Program-made: the position numbers and the translations under genes
Origin: Sphingomonas aquatilis
GTDB taxonomy: Bacteria; Pseudomonadota; Alphaproteobacteria; Sphingomonadales; Sphingomonadaceae
Length of the DNA stretch: 64,000 bases
Reading direction: 5' to 3'
Assembly (NCBI RefSeq): GCF_014196115.1
Contig: NZ_JACIDB010000003.1
Span: 186,001-250,000 of the forward strand
Shown: positions 25,600-34,897 of the stretch, piece by piece
Layout: the number at the start of each line of letters is the position of its first letter
Position numbering within the stretch: the stretch's first letter is position 1
Notes under the pieces: generated by a model
Seen by the model: the letters and a program-made list of their open reading frames with translations, nothing else
Told to the model about the DNA's origin: nothing
The model's database searches: none

Positions 25600-27069
25600 A
25601 TGCGACCGGTGGCAGAGGCGACAGCAGGGACGGCGGCCGTACCGGCGGCACGGCGCCTGCGAAGCGGTGCGATGGGCAGCTACGCCTTCGGGGCGGTCGC
25701 CTATGGCGTGAAGGATGCCGGGTTCGGCACGTTCCTGCTGCTCTTCTACAACCAGGTCGTCGGCCTGCCCTCCGCCACCGTCGGTCTCGTCGTGATGGTC
25801 GCCTTGCTGATCGATGCCTTCGTCGATCCCGCCGTAGGATTTCTGTCCGATCGTACGCGCACGCGCTGGGGACGGCGGCACCCGTGGATGTATGGCTCGG
25901 CGCTGCCGATCATGGTCGGCTGGGTGCTGCTGTGGAATCCGCCGAGCGGCTGGGGGCAGGGCGCGACGCTTGGCTGGCTGTTCGCCTGCGCCGTCCTCGT
26001 CCGCACCGCGGTCAGTGCCTATGAGGTCCCCTCGGTCGCGCTGACACCCGAACTGTCGTCGGACTATGACGAGCGGACGCGGATCATGGCGTGGCGCTAT
26101 CTGTTCGGGTGGGCAGGCGGGCTCACCATGCTGGTGTCCGCCTATCTTTATTTCCTTGCGCCGACGCCCGAGCATGCCAACGGGCTGCTCAACCGGCAGG
26201 GCTATATCGGCTATTCGATCCTCGGCGCTTTGCTGATGGGGGCGGCGATCCTGACCTCGGCGGCGGGGACGCATAAGGAGATCCCCAATCTGCCCAACCC
26301 GCCGATCGAGCGTCAGACGTTTCGTGAGAACCTGCGCGAACTGGCGGACACGGTGAAGAACCGCGCCTTCGCCATCCTGATGCTGGCGGGCCTGTGCGCC
26401 TATACGGTGCAGGGCATCAGCTATGCGATGTCGACCTATCTCTACACCTACGTCTGGGGCTTTCAGGGCGTCGTGTTCGTTTATGCGACGGTCGCGCTGT
26501 TCGGCGGCGTCCTGGTCGCCTTCGTTGCCGCGCCGCGCATCGGCAAACGGATGAGCAAGCCGCGCGCGGCGGCGGGCGCTGTGGCGATCGGCGCGACGCT
26601 CAACATCGCGCCGTACGCGCTGCGATTGCTTCATGTGCTGCCGGATGTGGGGCAGCCCGCGCTGCTGCCGATCCTGCTCGTCTTCTTCGCCGCCGCGACC
26701 GCGTGCAACGTCAGCGCGTTCATCCTGGGCGCGTCGATGATGGCGGACGTCGTCGAGGATTCGGAGATGCGCACCGGTCGCCGCTCGGAAGGGGTGTTCT
26801 TCGCGGGGTCCTTCTTCGTCCAGAAATGCACGTCGGGGATCGGCATCTTCCTGGCGGGCGTCATCCTGGCGATCGCCGGCTTCCCCGAAAAGGCGGTGCC
26901 CGGCACCGTACCGGTCGACACGATCAACCGGCTGACCCTGACCTTCGGTGTCACCTATCTGGTGATCGCCGGCTGCGCGGCGTTCGTCTTCACCCGCTTT
27001 CCGTTCGGCCGTGACGAACATGAAGCGCGGCTGGCACGACTTGGGGCAGCAAAACTGGCTGATTCCTGA
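25600..27069 (+). CDS. GPH-type major facilitator transporter (glycoside/pentoside/hexuronide-cation symporter family)
   Basis: A 489-residue inner-membrane protein with about 12 hydrophobic segments. The early block YGVKDAGFGTFLLLFYNQVVGL and the loop DRTRTRWGRRHPWMYG are the GPH (MelB-like) hallmarks, as is DPAVGFLSDRT, where the Asp residues line the cation site. ASMMADVVEDSEMRTGRRSEG is the conserved C-terminal loop. Start at 25600 is chosen for the AGGAG 6 bases upstream; upstream in-frame ATGs at 25546 and 25573 lack one. The substrate is unknown. No glycosidase is adjacent. Confidence 0.88.
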   Translation: MRPVAEATAGTAAVPAARRLRSGAMGSYAFGAVAYGVKDAGFGTFLLLFYNQVVGLPSATVGLVVMVALLIDAFVDPAVGFLSDRTRTRWGRRHPWMYGSALPIMVGWVLLWNPPSGWGQGATLGWLFACAVLVRTAVSAYEVPSVALTPELSSDYDERTRIMAWRYLFGWAGGLTMLVSAYLYFLAPTPEHANGLLNRQGYIGYSILGALLMGAAILTSAAGTHKEIPNLPNPPIERQTFRENLRELADTVKNRAFAILMLAGLCAYTVQGISYAMSTYLYTYVWGFQGVVFVYATVALFGGVLVAFVAAPRIGKRMSKPRAAAGAVAIGATLNIAPYALRLLHVLPDVGQPALLPILLVFFAAATACNVSAFILGASMMADVVEDSEMRTGRRSEGVFFAGSFFVQKCTSGIGIFLAGVILAIAGFPEKAVPGTVPVDTINRLTLTFGVTYLVIAGCAAFVFTRFPFGRDEHEARLARLGAAKLADS

Positions 27070-27238
27070 GCATTTCGCCGTTCAGCGTGGCGACAGGATC
27101 GCGATTCACCGCTCATCCCATCGCTTCGTCGGCGCGCAAACACCGTTGGGCGCTTATGGTTCCCGCGCCTGTTGGCGAAAGCCGACCCCCTGTGTAGCGA
27201 CATCCTCGACGAACGGGTTTTGACCGGGGGGTCAGCAA

Positions 27239-27796
27239 ATGACTTTGAAGGCGTTGGCAGCGCGTTTTGCGCTGGTGGTATCGTGCGGCCTGATGATGGC
27301 CACCCCGGCCATGGCGCAGTTCTGGCAGTGCGCGCCCTATGCCCGCGAAATCTCGGGCATCGACATCCACGGCAACGCCAACACCTGGTGGAGCCAGGCC
27401 GCCGGCCGGTACGAACGTGGCCATGCGCCGAAGGTCGGTGCGGTCCTCGCCTTCCAGTCCACCCGCCGCATGCGCGTCGGCCATGTCGCGATGGTGTCGC
27501 GGGTCGTCAGCGACCGCGAAGTGCTCCTCACCCACGCCAACTGGTCGCGCCCCGGCGCCATCGAGCGCAATGTCCGCGCGATCGACGTCTCGGCGGCCGG
27601 CGACTGGAGCGAGGTGAAGGTGTGGTACGGCCCGACCGGCGGCCTCGGCACCTCGAGCTATCCCACCAACGGCTTCATCTACTCGGGCCATGCCCCGGCG
27701 ATCGATGACGAGCCCGCCACGCCGACGGTCGACATGGACACCAGCATCATCGCCACCGCTGCCGCCGTGCCGGTGGTTCCGGTCGCCGCGAAGTAA
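27239..27796 (+). CDS. Secreted CHAP-domain peptidoglycan amidase
   Basis: A 185-residue protein with a clean signal peptide (ALVVSCGLMMATPAMA, cleavage after AMA at about residue 26). The mature part begins with the CHAP catalytic Cys in WQCAPYAREISG, has the catalytic His in RVGHVAMVSRVV and an Asn in LTHANWS. CHAP domains cleave peptide bonds in peptidoglycan, so it probably acts in the periplasm or outside in wall remodelling. The Ala/Pro/Val-rich tail of about 25 residues lacks a known domain. Sphingomonads carry several such secreted single-domain CHAP proteins. It stands alone between the transporter and msrB. Confidence 0.85.
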   Translation: MTLKALAARFALVVSCGLMMATPAMAQFWQCAPYAREISGIDIHGNANTWWSQAAGRYERGHAPKVGAVLAFQSTRRMRVGHVAMVSRVVSDREVLLTHANWSRPGAIERNVRAIDVSAAGDWSEVKVWYGPTGGLGTSSYPTNGFIYSGHAPAIDDEPATPTVDMDTSIIATAAAVPVVPVAAK

Positions 27797-27833
27797 TCCA
27801 CACTCACGGGCTTACCTTCAGCCCCATTGCGCC

Positions 27834-27917
27834 GTTCGCCCTGAGCCTGTCGAAGGGCAGCTATCCGCGGATGTGACGCTTGGGGCAGGGGCGCGCTTCG
27901 ACAGGCTCAGCGCGAAC
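27834..27917. repeat. Family D palindromic repeat
   Basis: GTTCGCCCTGAGCCTGTCG at one end faces CGACAGGCTCAGCGCGAAC at the other, around a variable centre of about 35 bp. Related pairs lie at 32424-32486 and 52478-52563. Confidence 0.8.
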
Positions 27918-27933
27918 AAAAGAGCACGGACGA

Positions 27934-28428
27934 CTATCCCGCCCGGAACGTCATCGCCACGCCGTTCATGCAATAGCGCTTGCCGGTCGGCTTCGGCCCG
28001 TCGTCGAACACGTGGCCCAGATGCCCGCCGCAGCGGCTGCAATGCACCTCGACTCGCTCCATCATCAGGGATCGATCACTCCGCGTGCCGACCGCGCCCT
28101 TCAGCGGCGCATAGAAACTGGGCCAGCCGGTGCCGCTTTCGAACTTGGTCTTCGACGAAAACAGCGGCTGCGCGCAGCCCTTGCACGCGAAGGTGCCGGT
28201 GCGATGTTCGCCATTGAGCGGGCTGGAATAGGGCCGCTCGGTGCCCTCGTGCCGCAGCACGGTCCAAGCCGCATCGCCCAGTTTTTTGCGCCAGGCGGCA
28301 TCGCTCATCTCCACCGGATAGCGTTCCGCGGCTGCGGCGGGCGCGTTGCGGCACCCCCACAGAAAGGCGCCGACGGCGCCGGTGGCGGCGAGGGATAGAA
28401 GCGAGCGGCGGCTGGGCTGATCGGTCAT
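27934..28428 (-). CDS. msrB: Peptide-methionine (R)-S-oxide reductase, exported
   Basis: Reduces the R epimer of methionine sulfoxide in oxidised proteins. The 164-residue protein has a Tat-type signal (SRRSLLSLAATGAVGAF), so it acts in the periplasm; WGC after it could also make it a lipoprotein. The MsrB domain shows the zinc-binding pairs CKGC and CSRC, GTGWPSFY, GHLGHVFDDGP, and the catalytic Cys in RYCMNGVAM. The ATG at 28428 is chosen because it directly precedes the twin-arginine segment. No msrA or msrPQ is adjacent, so its electron donor is not apparent. Confidence 0.93.
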   Translation of the reverse strand: MTDQPSRRSLLSLAATGAVGAFLWGCRNAPAAAAERYPVEMSDAAWRKKLGDAAWTVLRHEGTERPYSSPLNGEHRTGTFACKGCAQPLFSSKTKFESGTGWPSFYAPLKGAVGTRSDRSLMMERVEVHCSRCGGHLGHVFDDGPKPTGKRYCMNGVAMTFRAG

Positions 28429-28538
28429 GATGAGGATGTAGGACGGGATCGGGCCGGTTTCACCCCCACCCATGCTATTGATTCGGCCGGGAACCTCGCT
28501 TCCCATTCGCGCGCTTGGCATGGCCGGGAGGTGATACC

Positions 28539-28817
28539 ATGTCGTTCCAGCAGCTCGATCCGCCGCTTCCTGTCCACGTCCTAGACAAGGGGGCAGGCTA
28601 TGCCTTCGCCGTCATCGATTACGGGCAAGAGCATAATCTCATCTGGGTCACCGCGATCAACGACACCGGCGAAATCTGGTGCGCGCCCAACCCGCGCGTG
28701 CGGATGCAGGCGAACTGGACGATGGGTCGCAAGAAGCCGGCTGCGGTTGCCAAGGCGGAAGCGGGCGATTGTTCGGGCGTGGCGCCGGTGAGCGTCGAGG
28801 TGGTGAAGCCGAACTGA
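28539..28817 (+). CDS. Small conserved-looking protein of unknown function
   Basis: A 92-residue protein starting at ATG 28539 with a good AGGTGA ribosome-binding site. It has no signal peptide or membrane segment. The sequence alternates in a beta-like way (YAFAVIDYGQEHNLIWVTAIND, then GEIWCAPNPRVR) and ends in a Lys/Ala-rich stretch. I do not recognise a family. Codon use matches the neighbours, and the reading frame has the GC bias of real genes here. It is divergent from msrB. Confidence 0.65.
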   Translation: MSFQQLDPPLPVHVLDKGAGYAFAVIDYGQEHNLIWVTAINDTGEIWCAPNPRVRMQANWTMGRKKPAAVAKAEAGDCSGVAPVSVEVVKPN

Positions 28818-28842
28818 GGGATGGCCCTAGGCATCCCTCCTT

Positions 28843-28920
28843 CGTCATTGCGAGCGAAGCGCGGCAATCCAGGGCGTCCTGGTGCGGCTCTGGATTGCTT
28901 CGCAACGCGCGCAATGACGG
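28843..28920. repeat. Family E palindromic repeat
   Basis: CGTCATTGCGAGCGAAGCGC at one end is mirrored by GCGCGCAATGACG at the other, with GGCAATCCAG/CTGGATTGC inside. A near-copy lies at 40643-40719 and a short form at 48263-48302. Confidence 0.8.
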
Positions 28921-28932
28921 GAGGGGCAGCCA

Positions 28933-30168
28933 TCAATACCGGCTGATCTCCACCGGCAACTGCCGGTAGCCATGCACGAAGCAGGCGGCGACGCGCGTCG
29001 GTTCGCCGACGACGTTCACCCGCATCCGCCGCTTCGCCATTTCCTCCATCAGGATGCCGATCTGCAACTCGGCCAGCCGCGCGCCCACGCAACGGTGGAT
29101 GCCGTGGCCGAAGGCGAGGTGGCGGCGTGCATTCGGCCGATCGACCACGATCCGGTCCGCATCCGGGCCGAACACGCTCTCGTCTCGGTTGGCGGAGATA
29201 TACCACAGCGCCAGCTTGTCGCCTTCGCGGATCGTCTGCCCCATCAGTTCGGTATCGCGCGTCGCGGTGCGGCGCATGTGCGCGAGCGGCGTCTGCCAGC
29301 GGATGATCTCCTGCGTCGTGTTGGCAATCAGCGACGGGTCCGCCTCCAGCTTCGCCCGCTCGTCGGGAAAACGATCGAGGCCATAGGCGAGCGCGGTCAT
29401 CGAGTTGCGCGTCGTGTCGTTGCCGCCGACGATCAGCAGGATCAGGTTTCCGATGAATTCGAAATGATCCATGTGGCTCATCGCGTCCGAATGGATCATC
29501 ATGCTGATCAGGTCGGGCGTCTGCGGCTGGCCGACCTTGGCGTTCCACAGATTTTGGAAGTACGCGCCGCATTCGTACATGTAGCCGAGGCGCTGCTTGC
29601 GCAGTTCTTCGTTCTTCACCAGCTCGATATCGCCCGCCCAGTCGGACCAGAAGGTGAGCTTGCGTCGATCCTCCCAGGGGAAATCGAACAGGATGGCGAG
29701 CATCTGCGTCGTCAGTTCGATCGAGACCGTATCCACCCAGTCGAAGCGCGTGTTCCACGGCAGGCTGTCGAGGATTTCCGCCGTGCGCCGCCGGATGTCG
29801 TCGCTCATCCGCACCATTTCGGATGGGGTGAACGCGGGCGCCACCGTGCGCCGTTGCCCGGTATGCACCGGCCGATCGCGCGCGATGAACATCGGCATGC
29901 GCACGTCGCTTTCCGGGATGAAGTCGGCGAGGGTGATTCCGCCGACCTCGGACGAATAGATATCGGGTAGCGACTCGACCTCGACGATCGGCTTGTAGGT
30001 TGAGACGGACCAGTACGGGCCGTAGTCGCTGTGCTCGCAGCGATAGACCGGGGCCTCGGCTCGCAATTGCGCGAAGGGCGCGTGCCAGGTGTCGTCGCGG
30101 TACAGTTCCGCGCGGCTGACGTCGAACGGATCGACCGCGGGTGCGGTCGCCTGCATGAGGGTCGCCAT
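28933..30168 (-). CDS. Cytochrome P450, CYP153-like
   Basis: A 411-residue soluble bacterial P450. It shows the oxygen-activating I-helix GGNDTTRNSM, the K-helix EIIRW (ExxR), and the haem loop FGHGIHRCVGARLAE with the Cys thiolate ligand. GGNDTTRNSM together with HTGQRRTVAPAF earlier resembles CYP153 alkane/fatty-acid terminal hydroxylases; other families of camphor or terpene hydroxylases are not excluded. ATG 30168 is preferred over 30171 because AGGAG lies 7 bases upstream. No ferredoxin or ferredoxin reductase gene is adjacent, so redox partners must be elsewhere. Confidence 0.88.
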   Translation of the reverse strand: MATLMQATAPAVDPFDVSRAELYRDDTWHAPFAQLRAEAPVYRCEHSDYGPYWSVSTYKPIVEVESLPDIYSSEVGGITLADFIPESDVRMPMFIARDRPVHTGQRRTVAPAFTPSEMVRMSDDIRRRTAEILDSLPWNTRFDWVDTVSIELTTQMLAILFDFPWEDRRKLTFWSDWAGDIELVKNEELRKQRLGYMYECGAYFQNLWNAKVGQPQTPDLISMMIHSDAMSHMDHFEFIGNLILLIVGGNDTTRNSMTALAYGLDRFPDERAKLEADPSLIANTTQEIIRWQTPLAHMRRTATRDTELMGQTIREGDKLALWYISANRDESVFGPDADRIVVDRPNARRHLAFGHGIHRCVGARLAELQIGILMEEMAKRRMRVNVVGEPTRVAACFVHGYRQLPVEISRY

Positions 30169-30218
30169 CATCACTCTCCTGTCTTTTGCCGACAGGAGAT
30201 ACCCGACTGACACTTATG

Positions 30219-31448
30219 TCAATTGGCTTTCGCGCGCTTCCAGAACGGCCGGGCGCTGCCCGATTGCAGCACGCCGCGCCGGAACAGCCTCGCGCCGAGC
30301 GTGATGAAGATCGACACCCACAACAGCTGCCAGGCGATCGCCGCGAGATGCGGCCAGATCGTCGGTGACGTTGCCGCGCGGCCAGCCATCGCGAAGGGCG
30401 AGGACAGCGGGAACAGCTCCGCCACGGTGGCGACCCAACCGGTGGGGTTGGCGGTGCCGGCCAGCGCCAGCGCCAGCATGCCCATCTGCAACACCGAAAT
30501 CGGCAGCGCGAGCATCTGGATTTCGCGCGGGGTCGACGCCTGCGCGCCGACGACCAGGAAGGCCGAGCCGAGCAGCAGATAGGCCATGGTGAAATAGGTG
30601 ACGAACAGCGCGACGAACACCGGCGTGCCGACCGCGGTCTGGATCGCCAGCGCCCGCGCCACGTCGGCGGGCAGGAACGAGCCGAGCTTGGCGATGATCG
30701 TTCCCCAGAAGCCGACGAACAGCAACGCGACGCCGAACATCCCGAGAAGCTTGCCCAGGAACACGCTTTCCAGCGGCACCGCGGCGGCGAGCACCTCGAT
30801 CACCTTGTTGTTGCGCTCTTCGGCCATGGTGCCGACGACCTGGCTGGCGAGGAACAGATTCAACAGGAACACGCCGAACACCGCGAAGGAGGCGGACTGG
30901 CGGCGGTTGCCCGCCGATCCGCTCTGCCGTTCGAGCGGCGTCTTGGTCGCAACGACGCGCGGCACGGCGTTGCCGAGTTTGTCCGCGGTCAGCGTTTCCT
31001 GGGCCAGCACGCCCAGATAATCGGCGGCGCGCTTGCCGCGCGGTCCATACAGGATCTGCGGCCGGTCGAGCGGGCCGTACAGCACGGCGCTCGCCTCATA
31101 CTCCTTGCTCTCGAACGCGGCGCGCGCCTGCGCCGCGGCGTCGCCGGTCGGCGTCAGCGTGGCGAGGGCGGGGGGCGCCTCTTCGTCACGGCGGAACACG
31201 TCGCGCAGGCGATCGTCCGCATCGGTCATCACGCGCGCCTGATGGGGCGATACGATGGCGACCATCCGCGTCTTGTCGGCGCGGCCATCGGCGACGCTCG
31301 CGGCACCCATGCCGCCGATCGCGCCGAACGATCCCATGATGACCGGCGCGAACAGGAACAGCAGGAAGATCGGCGTGAAGACGGTCGCGATGAAATCGCG
31401 GCGCGCGATGGTGAGCGCCTGGCGCAGCGTGCGGGCGAGGTTGGTCAT
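30219..31448 (-). CDS. ABC exporter permease, NatB-like
   Basis: A 409-residue ABC-2 permease. One hydrophobic helix near residue 20-45 (FIATVFTPIFLLFLFAPVIM) is followed by an extracytoplasmic loop of about 140 residues. Five or more helices follow, with VVGTMAEERNNKVIEVLAAA, the ABC-2/NatB signature just after the second helix. The C-terminal membrane block ends in ARLFRRGVLQSG. NatAB homologues export sodium or other small solutes; the cargo here is unknown. The start overlaps the ATPase gene by four bases (ATGA), so they form one two-gene exporter. Confidence 0.85.
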   Translation of the reverse strand: MTNLARTLRQALTIARRDFIATVFTPIFLLFLFAPVIMGSFGAIGGMGAASVADGRADKTRMVAIVSPHQARVMTDADDRLRDVFRRDEEAPPALATLTPTGDAAAQARAAFESKEYEASAVLYGPLDRPQILYGPRGKRAADYLGVLAQETLTADKLGNAVPRVVATKTPLERQSGSAGNRRQSASFAVFGVFLLNLFLASQVVGTMAEERNNKVIEVLAAAVPLESVFLGKLLGMFGVALLFVGFWGTIIAKLGSFLPADVARALAIQTAVGTPVFVALFVTYFTMAYLLLGSAFLVVGAQASTPREIQMLALPISVLQMGMLALALAGTANPTGWVATVAELFPLSSPFAMAGRAATSPTIWPHLAAIAWQLLWVSIFITLGARLFRRGVLQSGSARPFWKRAKAN

Positions 31449-32413
31449 GCGGCGGCTCCCCCATTCGACTGACTGGCGCCCGGCGGGTTGGCGGCGTCGC
31501 GGCCGACGATGCGGACGAAGGCGTCATGTAGGCTGGGCCGCTCGATGGATAGGCCACCGATGCCATAACCGCGCGCGATCAGCGTGCCGAGCAGCCCTTC
31601 GATCCCCTCGCCGGGCAGCCGGAAGCGCCAGCCCTCTCCGTCGCGGACGGCGTCATGCGGCAGCACCTCGGCGATCGCGGCGTCGGGATGCGTCGGCAGG
31701 TAGCGGACCTGGCTGGGCAACGTGCCCCGCGCCGCGTCCACCGTCCCTTCGAAGCGGCGCTTGCCGCCGGCGATGATCGCCAGCCGGTCGCACACGCGCT
31801 CGGCATGCGCCATGATATGCGTCGAAAACAGCACCGTCGCGCCGCGGTCACGCTCGGCGAGGATCAGCGATTCGAGCTTTTCCTGATTGACCGGGTCGAG
31901 GCCGCTGAACGGTTCGTCGAGCACCAGCAGGTCGGGGCGATGCACCACCGACCCCAGTAGCTGGACGAGCTGCGCCATGCCCTTCGACAGTTTCTTGATC
32001 TTCTCGTCCACCGCATGGCCCAGGCCCGCCGCCTCCATCATCTCGGCGGCCCGTGCGCGACCGGTACGGCGATCGAGCCCGCGCAGCGCGCCCATGAAGG
32101 CGATCGCGTCGCGCGCCTTCATCGACGGATACAGGCCGCGTTCCTCGGGCAGATAGCCGACGCGGTCGCTCGCCTCGCGCGGCGCGGCGTGGCCGAGGAT
32201 CGATCGGTGCCCCTCGTCGGGTTCGATGATGCCGAGCAGGGTGCGCAGCGTCGTCGTCTTGCCCGCGCCATTGGGGCCGAGCACGCCATAGATCGCGCCG
32301 CGCGGCACCGACAGGTCGACGCCGTCGACGACGCGCCGCTCGCCGAAGCGCTTGACCAGATGTTCGGCAAAAACCGCCGGTTCGCTTGATCCCGGCACTC
32401 GTTCGTTCCCCAC
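31445..32413 (-). CDS. ABC transporter ATP-binding protein, NatA-like
   Basis: A 322-residue ATPase partner of the downstream permease. Walker A is GPNGAGKTTT (about residues 45-54), the signature region LSKGMAQLVQLLG replaces the usual LSGGQ with LSKGM, as in NatA-type proteins, Walker B is LLVLDEPFSGLDP and the switch His is in STHIMAHAE. The last 100 residues form the extra C-terminal domain (DUF4162-like) found in drug/sodium exporters. Start at GTG 32413 is tentative; GTG 32398 is possible. A family D repeat lies just upstream. Confidence 0.87.
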   Translation of the reverse strand: MGNERVPGSSEPAVFAEHLVKRFGERRVVDGVDLSVPRGAIYGVLGPNGAGKTTTLRTLLGIIEPDEGHRSILGHAAPREASDRVGYLPEERGLYPSMKARDAIAFMGALRGLDRRTGRARAAEMMEAAGLGHAVDEKIKKLSKGMAQLVQLLGSVVHRPDLLVLDEPFSGLDPVNQEKLESLILAERDRGATVLFSTHIMAHAERVCDRLAIIAGGKRRFEGTVDAARGTLPSQVRYLPTHPDAAIAEVLPHDAVRDGEGWRFRLPGEGIEGLLGTLIARGYGIGGLSIERPSLHDAFVRIVGRDAANPPGASQSNGGAAA

Positions 32414-32423
32414 GCAAACCCCC

Positions 32424-32486
32424 GTTCGCCCTGAGCCTGTCGAAGGGCATGCGACTCAACCGTGCTTCGACAGGCTCAGCACGAAC
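32424..32486. repeat. Family D palindromic repeat, short form
   Basis: GTTCGCCCTGAGCCTGTCG and its inverse flank a centre of about 17 bp. It sits in the divergent gap between the ABC exporter and queG, so it may overlap their promoters. Confidence 0.8.
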
Positions 32487-32528
32487 GGCAGGCCTGTGTC
32501 TCCGGCTGGATTGTGGTAGCGGGCGCGT

Positions 32529-33599
32529 GTGGCGAAAGACAAGCCTTCCCCGACCCCTATCGAAGCGCGGATCAAGGCCGAAGCGGCGGCGCTCGGCTTC
32601 GTCGCGTGCGGGATCGCGCGCGCCGATGCTGCGCCCCGCAGTGGCGAACGGCTGCGCCAATGGCTCGACGAAGGCCGCCACGGCGGCATGATCTGGATGG
32701 AGGAGCGTAGCGCCCAGCGCGCCGCCCCGGCCGCCCTGTGGAGCGACGTGCGCAGCGTGATCGCGCTCGGCATGAGCTACGCGCCCGCACGCGATCCGCT
32801 GGCGCTGGCGGGCGAGGGGGAGCGCGGCCGCATCTCCGTCTATGCGCAGGGCGGCGATTATCACGATGTCGTCAAGCGCGCGCTAAAAGCGCTGGGCCGC
32901 TGGCTGGCGCGCGAGGCGGGGTGCGACCTCAAGGTGTTCGTCGACACCGCGCCGGTGATGGAAAAGCCGCTGTCCGAGGCGGCGGGCCTCGGCTGGCAGG
33001 GGAAGCACACCAATCTCGTCAGCCGGGATCACGGCAGTTGGCTGTTCCTCGGCGCGATCTACACGACGCTCGACCTCGCGCCCGACACGCCGGGGCGCGA
33101 CAGTTGCGGATCGTGCGACGCCTGCCAGCGCGCCTGCCCAACCGATGCCTTTCCCGCGCCCTATCGACTCGATGCGCGGCGCTGCATCTCCTACCTCACG
33201 ATCGAACATGCCGGGCCGATTCCGGAGGAGTTTCGGACGGGCATCGGCAACCGCATCTATGGCTGCGACGATTGCTTGGCGGTGTGCCCCTGGAACAAGT
33301 TCGCCGCCAGCGCCGCGGCCAACATGGCGTTCCACCCGCGCGCCGAGCTGACCGCGCCGGCGCTCGCCGATTTGCTGGCACTGGACGATGCGGGATTCCG
33401 ACAGGTCTTCTCCGGATCGCCGATCAAGCGCATCGGTCGCAATCGCATGGTGCGCAACGCCGCGATCGCCGCGGGCAATAGCGGGTCACCGGCACTGATC
33501 CCGGCGCTCGACCGGTTGCTCGGCGACGAGGACCCGGTGGTGGCGGAGGCGGCGGCCTGGGCCCGCGCACGGCTTGACCGCACGGGGAGCGGCGGCTAA
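32529..33599 (+). CDS. queG: Epoxyqueuosine reductase
   Basis: Catalyses the last step of queuosine synthesis on tRNA, reducing epoxyqueuosine with cobalamin and two [4Fe-4S] clusters. The 356-residue protein has [22 protein letters not shown], which carries the catalytic Asp. The first ferredoxin-like cluster motif is [12 protein letters not shown] and the second begins [16 protein letters not shown]-like C-terminal tail ([29 protein letters not shown]) is normal for the family. The GTG start at 32529 precedes the conserved N-terminal helix. Confidence 0.94.
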   Translation: MAKDKPSPTPIEARIKAEAAALGFVACGIARADAAPRSGERLRQWLDEGRHGGMIWMEERSAQRAAPAALWSDVRSVIALGMSYAPARDPLALAGEGERGRISVYAQGGDYHDVVKRALKALGRWLAREAGCDLKVFVDTAPVMEKPLSEAAGLGWQGKHTNLVSRDHGSWLFLGAIYTTLDLAPDTPGRDSCGSCDACQRACPTDAFPAPYRLDARRCISYLTIEHAGPIPEEFRTGIGNRIYGCDDCLAVCPWNKFAASAAANMAFHPRAELTAPALADLLALDDAGFRQVFSGSPIKRIGRNRMVRNAAIAAGNSGSPALIPALDRLLGDEDPVVAEAAAWARARLDRTGSGG

Positions 33600-33770
33600 C
33601 CGCGCCGCCAGCATCAAGAGTCGAACGACGTTCGACGCCAACCTGCTCCCCGAGCAAGGTGGCGCCCCCGGCAACGGGGGGATGTGGCCGGACCGGCAAC
33701 CAAACGGGACCTCACGCCACATCGTCGTTCGTTTCCGGGTGCAGACCGTTTTGCACAAGGACCCGACGCC

Positions 33771-34829
33771 GTGACCGCCCATGCCCAGCAATTCGCCAGT
33801 GACAATTATGCGGGCGCCTGCCCCGAGGCGATGCAGGCGATGCTTGCTGCCAATGCCGGGTCTGCGGTCGCCTATGGCGACGACGACTGGACGCAGGCGG
33901 CCGCCGACCGTCTTCGCGCGCTGTTCGCGAAGGATGCCGAGGTGTTTTTCGTGTTCAATGGCACCGCGGCCAATTCGCTGGCGCTCGCCTCGCTGTGCCA
34001 ATCGTACCATAGCGTCATCTGTTCGTCGGCGGCGCATGTCGAAACCGACGAATGCGGCGCGCCGGAGTTCTTCTCGAATGGGTCGAAGCTGCTGCTGGCG
34101 CCGTCCGCCGACGGCAAGCTGACCCCCGACGCAATCCGCGCGCTGGCGACCAGCCGATCGGACATCCACTTCCCCAAGCCGCGCGTCGTCACGATCACCC
34201 AGCCGACCGAGACGGGGCAGGTCTATACGATTGCCGAGGTGCAGGCGATTTCCGCGGTGTGCCGCGAACTGGGGCTGAAGCTCCACATGGACGGCGCGCG
34301 CTTCGCGCATGCCTGCGCGGCGCTGGGATGCTCGCCCGCGGCGATCACATGGGAAGCGGGCGTCGACGTGCTGTGCTTCGGCGGGACCAAGAACGGCTTG
34401 GCGATCGGCGAGGCGGTGATCTTCTTCGACCGCAGCCTTGCCGAGGATTTCGACTATCGCTGCAAGCAGGCGGGGCAACTCGCGTCCAAGATGCGCTTCC
34501 TATCGGCGCCGTGGATCGGGCTGATCGACAGCGGCGCGTGGCTGCGCAACGCCGAGCACGGCAATGCCGCGGCGCGGCGGCTGGCGGATCACGTGTCGGG
34601 TCTGCCGGGTATCGACCTGCTGTTCCCGGTCCAGGCCAATTCGGTGTTCCTGATCGCGTCCGAACCCGTGCTCGATACGCTGCGGCAGCGCGGCTGGCGC
34701 TTCTACACCTTCATCGGCGGCGGCGCGCGCTTCATGTTCGCCTGGGATGCGGACCCGGCGCGGGTCGACGCACTGGCAGCGGATATTCGCGAGGCGTGCG
34801 TCGGCTCAGAGGTGGAACTGGCGGCGTAG
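33771..34829 (+). CDS. ltaE: Low-specificity L-threonine aldolase
   Basis: PLP enzyme cleaving L-threonine/allo-threonine to glycine and acetaldehyde. The 352-residue protein starts with the characteristic FASDNYAGACPEAMQAM. It has YGDDDWTQAAADRL, the PLP-stacking region HVETDECGAPEFF, the Asp that bonds the pyridine nitrogen in HMDGARFAHA, and the Schiff-base Lys in FGGTKNG. The GTG at 33771 is preceded by AAGGA. The 170 bp upstream contain no gene. A perfect 11-bp hairpin (34846-34871) lies just after the stop. Confidence 0.92.
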   Translation: MTAHAQQFASDNYAGACPEAMQAMLAANAGSAVAYGDDDWTQAAADRLRALFAKDAEVFFVFNGTAANSLALASLCQSYHSVICSSAAHVETDECGAPEFFSNGSKLLLAPSADGKLTPDAIRALATSRSDIHFPKPRVVTITQPTETGQVYTIAEVQAISAVCRELGLKLHMDGARFAHACAALGCSPAAITWEAGVDVLCFGGTKNGLAIGEAVIFFDRSLAEDFDYRCKQAGQLASKMRFLSAPWIGLIDSGAWLRNAEHGNAAARRLADHVSGLPGIDLLFPVQANSVFLIASEPVLDTLRQRGWRFYTFIGGGARFMFAWDADPARVDALAADIREACVGSEVELAA

Positions 34830-34845
34830 CGGCCCCGCCATCGTC

Positions 34846-34871
34846 GTCATCCCAGCCCGCGCTGGGATGAC
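34846..34871. terminator. Hairpin after threonine aldolase gene
   Basis: Perfect 11-bp stem (GTCATCCCAGC with its inverse) and a 4-base loop, 16 bases after the stop. Possibly a repeat-derived terminator; similar arms occur at 58567-58591. Confidence 0.6.
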
Positions 34872-34897
34872 CTATCTCCAGGATCGATCGACATTCA

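Noticed and set aside
32724..33481. Alternative frame within queG
   Set aside because: Arg-rich shadow frame without a family match; queG iron-sulfur motifs are clear in the accepted frame.
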